Origin: Clostridia bacterium
Lineage (GTDB): Bacteria; Bacillota; Clostridia; Oscillospirales; RGIG577
Direction of reading: 5' to 3'
DNA length: 14,410 nucleotides
NCBI GenBank assembly: GCA_017419325.1
Contig: JAFOLN010000013.1
Coordinates: 1 to 14,410, forward strand
Below are positions 7,514-12,287 of this stretch, one piece after another. The notes beneath the pieces are model-generated. The model worked only from the letters and a program-made list of their open reading frames with translations, was not told where the DNA came from and searched no databases. Each line of letters begins with the position of its first letter. Positions within the stretch are counted from its first letter, which is position 1. A program made the position numbers and the translations under genes.

Positions 7514-8896
7514 TCAGGAAGCTTCGCTGTCGTTTACTACCTCGATGAGCGTTCCGTCCTCAAGGAAGTCCTGACCTCTTACCACGACCTGGTCGCCCAC
7601 TTTGAGACCGGAGGTTATCTCAACGTTCTCGTCGTTTGCAAGACCCTCGGTGACAACGCGCTTGTGAGCGCGGCCGTCGTCGCCTACTATGTAAACGTAG
7701 GACTCGCCCGCCGAATCCTTAACGGAGGATACGGGCAGATAGAGCGCGTCGCTTACGCTGTCGGTCTTGAACTTTACGGAAGCGAACATGCCGCCCTTAA
7801 GCTCGCCCGACTGGTTGGGGATGGCTATCTTTGCCTGATAAGTCTGCTTTCCCGCAGAGGTCTGGGGGCTTATGCCCGTGATGGTGCCGGTGAACTTCTG
7901 TCCCGGTATGCTTGCGACTTCAACCTCTACCGTCTGCGACTCGTCTATGCTGTTTATAACGGTCTCGGGGAGGCCTACCTCCGCGTATACCTCGCTTATG
8001 TCAACGATGGACATGGGAGGCTGCGCCGCCGATACGCTGCCGCCTACCGCAACGGTGCTCATGCCGATATAGCCGGACACCTCCGCGGTGACTTCGGTGT
8101 CGTTGTATGCGTTCTGAGCCGTCTGATATGCCGCCTGCGCCTGCGTCAGTGCCGCGCGGGCGCTCTTTTCGTTCTCGCCCAGTATCTTGTTTACCGTAAG
8201 GTCGTAATTCGTCTGCGCAAGCTGATACTGCTGATACGCAAGATCGCGGCCCGACTGCGCCTGCTCGTATGCCTGCTGGGTCGCTCCGCCCGCCTGATAG
8301 AGGGCTTCCGTTCTTTCAAGCGCCGTCTGCGCCTGCTCATACGATATGCGCGCCGTCTCAACGCCCGCCTCAAGCTGGGCTATCGTCTGCTCCGCGGTGC
8401 CGCCCACGGTGCGCTCGTATGCGGCTCTCGCCGATTCCAGCGCGGCGGACGCGGTGGCAAGCTGCGCCTGCACGTCGGTCTTGTCTATTGAGAAGAGCCT
8501 CTGACCCTTGTTTACCCACTGGCCCAGCTCAACGTATACCGCCGTTACCTTGCCGCCTATGCGGGGCACAACGTATACCTCGCTCTTCGGCGTAATGGAG
8601 CCGGAGATGGTAACGAAGGAGTCAAGCGTTCCTTCCTCAACGGTCACGGTGCTTACGTTGATGGCAAGCTCCTCGGGGGGCGCAACGACCTTGTTGCGTG
8701 AGCCCGCCACTCGAAACAGCGCCAGCGCCACAAGGGCAACGATAATGATTATCGCTATGACGCGGCCCGTCTTTCTCTTCTTTTTGGGCTTCACCGCCTC
8801 GACGTCCGTGGACGGCTCGGGCACATCCGGGGCGGGCGCCGTTTCAACGTCCGGGGTCTCGAATTCCCTGTTTTCGGGTTCTCTGATATCGCTCAT
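7514..8896 (-). CDS. RND membrane-fusion protein (HlyD/AcrA family)
   Basis: This periplasmic-adaptor-type protein of 460 residues links the pump to its TolC-like partner. An acidic, proline-rich N-terminal tail (about 1-35) is followed by KPKKKRK and one membrane helix (about 46-62), so the tail should be cytoplasmic. The body is extracytoplasmic: a split lipoyl domain (about 106-140 and 268-300), an Ala/Gln-rich coiled-coil hairpin (about 142-265), then beta-barrel and membrane-proximal domains. The hairpin tip keeps the R-x3-L-x6-S TolC-docking pattern as Arg195, Leu199 and Thr206 (Thr replacing Ser). The ATG overlaps the marR stop as ATGA, and AGGAGG lies inside the end of marR. The pump follows after 35 bases. 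Confidence 0.93.
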   Translation of the reverse strand: MSDIREPENREFETPDVETAPAPDVPEPSTDVEAVKPKKKRKTGRVIAIIIIVALVALALFRVAGSRNKVVAPPEELAINVSTVTVEEGTLDSFVTISGSITPKSEVYVVPRIGGKVTAVYVELGQWVNKGQRLFSIDKTDVQAQLATASAALESARAAYERTVGGTAEQTIAQLEAGVETARISYEQAQTALERTEALYQAGGATQQAYEQAQSGRDLAYQQYQLAQTNYDLTVNKILGENEKSARAALTQAQAAYQTAQNAYNDTEVTAEVSGYIGMSTVAVGGSVSAAQPPMSIVDISEVYAEVGLPETVINSIDESQTVEVEVASIPGQKFTGTITGISPQTSAGKQTYQAKIAIPNQSGELKGGMFASVKFKTDSVSDALYLPVSSVKDSAGESYVYIVGDDGRAHKRVVTEGLANDENVEITSGLKVGDQVVVRGQDFLEDGTLIEVVNDSEAS

Positions 8897-9405
8897 ATTT
8901 TATCCTCCTGCCTTATTATTCTCTTTATATCCACTTTCTCTATGTCTGTCTCCGATATTTTGCCGAAGAGCCGGTTAAGCGTCGACACCGCCTCGGAAAT
9001 GCTTCTTATATCATCCGGGTCAAGCTGCTCTAATCGGTCGGTGAAAAGCTCGGTCACGGTCTTTAACATCTTCTCAACGTATGCGTTTCCCTCGTCCGTA
9101 AGCTTAATCCATACCTTGCGCCTGTCCGATTCGTCGCTTTCGCGCACCGCGTGGCCCGACTTTATCAGCTTGTCGACGGTCTGCGTCGTCTGCTGCTTCG
9201 AGCATTGCAGGATGGACGTAATATCGCTCATGGTGGCCGGCCCCTTGAAATAGATGTGCGACATCACATGAAGGCCGGAGTTAGGCACCTCTCCGCGAAG
9301 CTGTTTTTCAATCGGCTTCATCACGCCGAGCATAAAGAGCTGAAAAAAATCCGATAACTGTTCGACTATATCTCTTCTGTCCCAATTTTCAGTCACCCGT
9401 TTCAC
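8893..9405 (-). CDS. MarR-family transcriptional regulator
   Basis: A 170-residue winged-helix repressor-type protein and the first gene of the efflux operon. N-terminal dimerisation helices (about 10-40) lead into the winged helix-turn-helix: HVMSHIYFKGPATMSDITSI, a recognition helix starting at CSKQQTTQTVDKLI (about 68-81), and a wing with SDESDRRKVWIKLTDEG (about 90-106), which holds the conserved D-x-R-R and LT-x-x-G elements. A C-terminal helix closes the dimer. It probably senses a toxic ligand and controls its own operon, as MarR-type regulators next to pumps usually do; this is inferred from position. The start is GTG with a weak ribosome-binding site (AGAAGG) close by. A second GTG three codons on is less well placed. 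Cys68 at the head of the recognition helix might be redox-sensitive, but this is speculative. Confidence 0.93.
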   Translation of the reverse strand: MKRVTENWDRRDIVEQLSDFFQLFMLGVMKPIEKQLRGEVPNSGLHVMSHIYFKGPATMSDITSILQCSKQQTTQTVDKLIKSGHAVRESDESDRRKVWIKLTDEGNAYVEKMLKTVTELFTDRLEQLDPDDIRSISEAVSTLNRLFGKISETDIEKVDIKRIIRQEDKI

Positions 9406-9432
9406 CGCCCTTCTTGAAAATTAGTACACTTT

Positions 9433-9462
9433 TATATATTATCAATGTTACTTTATTGTTAA
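9433..9462 (-). promoter_or_regulatory. Putative promoter of the marR-efflux operon
   Basis: Reading the minus strand, TTAACA (9462-9457) and TATATA (9438-9433) are separated by 18 bases, about 28 bases before the marR start. The surrounding 9420-9480 is strongly AT-rich compared with the genes. Another pairing (TTCAAT and GATAAT, also 18 apart) is possible, so the exact boxes are uncertain. Confidence 0.4.
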
Positions 9463-9513
9463 TTGAATTGCAATAGTTTTGCGTGTTTTTACCTGTTGCA
9501 CAAAAGCGTCACC

Positions 9514-9532
9514 GAATATTCATGCAATATTC
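9514..9532. repeat. Inverted repeat in the yfbR-marR gap
   Basis: GAATATT and AATATTC are perfect 7-base arms around CATGC. The repeat sits about 50 bases upstream of the predicted marR -35 box and about 40 bases after the yfbR stop. It lacks a U-tract, so it is not a terminator. It could be a regulator site or chance in AT-rich DNA. The rest of the 163-base gap (9406-9568) shows only the marR promoter; no yfbR terminator is evident. Confidence 0.3.
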
Positions 9533-9568
9533 ACACATACGTCAAAACGGGTGCGGGGCGTTATGCTT

Positions 9569-10141
9569 TTATTCCTGCTCGTCAAGGGTGAGGGCGTAGC
9601 TTTCAAGGAAGGTATTTATAAAGTAATTCACCTCGGGCGCGTCTATCTTTCCGAGCGCTTCGTATATGGACTCCGACGCCCGCACAAATTCGCGGTTCCC
9701 CGCCTTCTTTTCCTCGACGCACTTTATATACGCGCTTATCTTGTCGGCCCACTTTACCCGCTTCGCCTCCTCGGAGGAGTCGTAGAAGGCACTGCGGTAC
9801 GTCTCTTTAAGTTCGTCCGGCAGCATGGAAAGGAGCTTATCCTTCGCCACGTTCTCTATCTCCTTATAGGCGCGGTTTATCTCGGGATTGAAATATTTTA
9901 TCGGCGTGGGCATGTCGCCCGTGATTATCTCCGACGCGTCGTGGAAAAGGGCGATTACAGCGGCGCGCTCGGCATTTAAATCCGCGCCGAAGTGCGTGTT
10001 CGCAATAACGCAGAGGGCGTGGGCTATTACTGCCACCTCAAGCGTGTGCTCGCTTAAGTTCTCGGTGCGGGTGTTTCTCATGAGGCTCCAGCGGTCGATG
10101 TATTTCATTCTTGAAAGATATGCAAAAAAATGTCTGGACAT
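9569..10141 (-). CDS. yfbR: 5'-deoxynucleotidase YfbR (HD-domain phosphohydrolase)
   Basis: A 190-residue HD-domain enzyme closely resembling E. coli YfbR (199 residues), which removes the 5'-phosphate from deoxyribonucleoside monophosphates in the cytoplasm and so trims dNMP pools. The N-terminus MSRHFFAYLSRMKYIDRW matches the YfbR start, including the Arg17-Trp18 pair near the substrate. Metal ligands are present: His32 in SEHTLEV, His67-Asp68 in FHDASE and Asp133 in WADKISAY. TGDMPTPIKYFN and YIKCVEEKKAGNREF are further family segments. I chose the ATG at 10141 because AAAGGAAG sits just upstream; the frame stays open to 10186, but that extension lacks family similarity. The gene diverges from the topoisomerase operon across a shared regulatory region. 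Confidence 0.93.
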   Translation of the reverse strand: MSRHFFAYLSRMKYIDRWSLMRNTRTENLSEHTLEVAVIAHALCVIANTHFGADLNAERAAVIALFHDASEIITGDMPTPIKYFNPEINRAYKEIENVAKDKLLSMLPDELKETYRSAFYDSSEEAKRVKWADKISAYIKCVEEKKAGNREFVRASESIYEALGKIDAPEVNYFINTFLESYALTLDEQE

Positions 10142-10176
10142 GATTTCTTCCTTTCGGCATAAATAATTATACCTAC

Positions 10177-10205
10177 ATTGTACCATAATCTTTGAAAGTT
10201 GACAT
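10177..10205 (-). promoter_or_regulatory. Putative yfbR promoter (extended -10)
   Basis: On the minus strand, ATGTCA (10205-10200) and TACAAT (10182-10177) are 17 bases apart, and TGG just before the -10 makes an extended -10 element. The start of transcription would be near 10170, giving a leader of about 28 bases. The -35 overlaps the -35 of the divergent topoisomerase promoter. A TATAAT at 10171-10166 is an alternative -10 with a weaker -35. Confidence 0.55.
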
Positions 10206-10224
10206 TAAAGCTTTCAAAGCTTTA
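10190..10224. promoter_or_regulatory. Twin CTTTSAAAG palindromes, probable operator
   Basis: CTTTGAAAG (10190-10198) and CTTTCAAAG (10211-10219) are each palindromic around one central base and are complements of each other, with starts 21 bases apart (two helical turns). The right copy is the core of a larger perfect palindrome, TAAAGCTTT-C-AAAGCTTTA (10206-10224). The left copy lies in the spacer of the yfbR promoter, and the right copy lies in the spacer of the topoisomerase promoter and touches its -10. The binding protein is not known to me. Confidence 0.6.
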
Positions 10225-10228
10225 TAAT
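10199..10228 (+). promoter_or_regulatory. Sigma-A promoter of the topoisomerase operon
   Basis: Perfect consensus boxes TTGACA (10199-10204) and TATAAT (10223-10228) with an 18-base spacer. Transcription would begin near 10235, about 28 bases before the proposed ATA start. The spacer is almost filled by the palindrome described separately. Confidence 0.85.
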
Positions 10229-10246
10229 TAAATAATAGATTCTTGT

Positions 10247-10259
10247 AAGGATGTGATCT
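10247..10259 (+). promoter_or_regulatory. Extended Shine-Dalgarno before the topoisomerase B subunit
   Basis: AAGGATGTGATCT matches the full anti-Shine-Dalgarno complement AAGGAGGTGATCT at 12 of 13 positions. The ATA at 10263 lies nine bases after the GGATG core, an ordinary spacing. The GTG at 10323 is about 70 bases away. The ATG inside this element (10251) is followed at once by an in-frame TGA and cannot start the gene. Confidence 0.8.
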
Positions 10260-10262
10260 GAA

Positions 10263-12245
10263 ATAAGCGCCAGAAAGAGATACGACAACGACTCCATCTC
10301 CTCGCTGAAGGGCGCGGACCGCGTGAGGCTCAGACCCTCGGTCATCTTCGGCTCCAACGATGTGGTCGGCTGTCAGCATGCCGTTTTCGAGATACTTTCC
10401 AACTCGATAGACGAGGCAAAAGAGGGCTACGGCTCAAAAATAAACGTAACGAAGCATAAGGACGGCTCCATAACGGTCGAGGACTTCGGCCGCGGCATCC
10501 CCCTCGACTACAACGAGCGCGAGGGACGCTATAACTGGGAGCTTGTTTTCTGCGAGCTTTACGCCGGAGGCAAATACAACAACGACAGCGGAGAAAACTA
10601 TGAGTTTTCCCTCGGCTTAAACGGCCTCGGCGCCTGCTCCACCCAGTACGCTTCCGAATATATGGACGTAACCGTTTACCGCGACATGACAAAGTTCTCG
10701 CTCCATTTTGAGCGAGGCGAAAATATAGGGGGGCTTTCAAAGGAGCCCATAAAGAAGAACAAGACCGGCACCGTCATAACGTGGAAGCCCGACCGCGAGG
10801 TGTTCACCGACGTTGACGTGCCCTCCGAATACTTCACCGACGTGCTGCGCCGTCAGGCGGTGTGCAACGCTGGCATATCATTCACCTTCCGCGACGAAAC
10901 GAAGGAGGAGCCCTCGGAGGAGACCTTCTGCTACGAGCGGGGCATAACCCAGTACATCGACGAGATGTGCGAGGGAAACGAGCCCATGTGCCCGACGCAG
11001 TACTTCGAGTGCGAGCGCATGGGACGCGACCGCGCCGACAAGCCGGACTACAAGCTTAAAATACAGTTCGCCTTCACCTTTTTGTTAAGCGGGAGCCACA
11101 TAGAGCATTACCACAATTCAAGCTGGCTCGAATACGGCGGCTCACCCGATAAGGCGGTGCGCTCGGCGTTCGTTGCGGAGATAGACGCGTATCTTAAGCA
11201 GAACGGCAAATACAACAAGTCCGAGCAGAAGATAGGCTTTCAGGACATTGAGGACAGCCTTATATGCGTAACGAACACCTTCTCAACTAACCCGTCATAT
11301 GAAAATCAGACGAAGAAGTCGATAAACAACAAGTTCATAGCGGAGGCCATGACGGCGTTCATCCGCGAGAAGCTTATGATATTCTTCATAGAGAACAAGG
11401 CCGAGGCGGAGAAGATAACAAATCAGGTGCTTGTAAACAAGCGCTCCCGCGAGTCGGCGGAGCGCGCGCGCCTCGATATAAAGAAGAAGCTGTCGGGAAA
11501 CCTCGACATACAGAACCGCGTTCAGAAATTCGTTGACTGCCGCTCGAAGGACGTGACCCAAAGAGAGCTCTACATCGTTGAGGGCGACTCCGCGCTCACC
11601 TCCTGCAAGCTGGGGCGCGACGCGACATTCCAGGCCATAATCCCCGTGCGCGGCAAAATACTGAACTGCCTTAAGGCCGACCTTGACAAGATTTTTAAGA
11701 ACGACATTATAACCGACCTTATAAAGGTGCTGGGCTGCGGCGTGGAGGTAAAGCTAAAGGGCAAGAACGCCGCGAACGAATTTGATATAAACAACCTCCG
11801 CTGGAGCAAAATAATAATCTGCACCGACGCCGACGTGGACGGCTACCAGATACGCACGCTGATTTTAAGCATGCTATACCGCCTTACGCCCACCCTTATC
11901 GAAGAGGGGCGCGTATTCATCGCGGAGTCGCCGCTTTTTGAGATACGCGTGGGCGAAAAGTCGCTTTTTGCGTATACGGAGAAGGACAAGAACGATATCG
12001 TAAAGTCGCTCGGCAATAAAAAGTACAAGATCATGCGCTCCAAGGGTCTCGGCGAGAACACGCCCGACATGATGTGGGAGACCACCATGAGCCCCGAAAC
12101 GAGGCGGCTCATAAAGGTCATGCCCGAGGACAGGGAAGCGACGTTTAAGATGTTCGACGTGCTCCTGGGCGACAATCTCGCCGGACGCAAGGACTTTATC
12201 GCCGAAAACGGCTACAAATACGTGGATCTTGCGGACATTTCGTAA
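10263..12245 (+). CDS. Type IIA DNA topoisomerase B subunit (GyrB/ParE family, divergent)
   Basis: This is the ATPase/TOPRIM subunit, 660 residues from ATA or 640 from GTG 10323. YDNDSISSLKGADRVRLRP (about residues 7-25) matches the conserved N-terminal arm of GyrB/ParE and lies wholly upstream of the GTG, which supports the ATA start. GHKL ATPase motifs follow: FEILSNSIDEA (Glu43, Asn47), EDFGRGIP and GLNGLG (GLHGVG in ordinary GyrB). NQTKKS holds the QTK-loop lysine. The TOPRIM domain has EGDSA, PVRGKILN and DADVDGYQIRTL (DGAHIRTL usually), and SKGLGENTPDMMWETTM is present near the end. With its partner it should pass one duplex through another using ATP. The sequence fits a third clostridial topoisomerase class, from memory, better than gyrase. 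The A subunit follows after 42 bases. Confidence 0.9.
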   Translation: MSARKRYDNDSISSLKGADRVRLRPSVIFGSNDVVGCQHAVFEILSNSIDEAKEGYGSKINVTKHKDGSITVEDFGRGIPLDYNEREGRYNWELVFCELYAGGKYNNDSGENYEFSLGLNGLGACSTQYASEYMDVTVYRDMTKFSLHFERGENIGGLSKEPIKKNKTGTVITWKPDREVFTDVDVPSEYFTDVLRRQAVCNAGISFTFRDETKEEPSEETFCYERGITQYIDEMCEGNEPMCPTQYFECERMGRDRADKPDYKLKIQFAFTFLLSGSHIEHYHNSSWLEYGGSPDKAVRSAFVAEIDAYLKQNGKYNKSEQKIGFQDIEDSLICVTNTFSTNPSYENQTKKSINNKFIAEAMTAFIREKLMIFFIENKAEAEKITNQVLVNKRSRESAERARLDIKKKLSGNLDIQNRVQKFVDCRSKDVTQRELYIVEGDSALTSCKLGRDATFQAIIPVRGKILNCLKADLDKIFKNDIITDLIKVLGCGVEVKLKGKNAANEFDINNLRWSKIIICTDADVDGYQIRTLILSMLYRLTPTLIEEGRVFIAESPLFEIRVGEKSLFAYTEKDKNDIVKSLGNKKYKIMRSKGLGENTPDMMWETTMSPETRRLIKVMPEDREATFKMFDVLLGDNLAGRKDFIAENGYKYVDLADIS

Positions 12246-12287
12246 GCGCATCACCACTTTACCTAAAAAACTTAAGGAGAAAACGCC

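Noticed and set aside
9544..9568. Possible terminator after yfbR (AACG and CGTT arms)
   Set aside because: The stem is only four base pairs and there is no clear U-tract in the right direction.
10142..10186. N-terminal extension of YfbR by 15 residues
   Set aside because: The extension has no similarity to the YfbR start and overlaps the likely promoter; the ATG at 10141 has a good ribosome-binding site and matches the family.
10251..10256. ATG followed directly by TGA in the frame of the topoisomerase B subunit
   Set aside because: It lies inside the Shine-Dalgarno itself, so a ribosome placed by that site could not start there; treated as chance from the sequence AAGGATGTGA.
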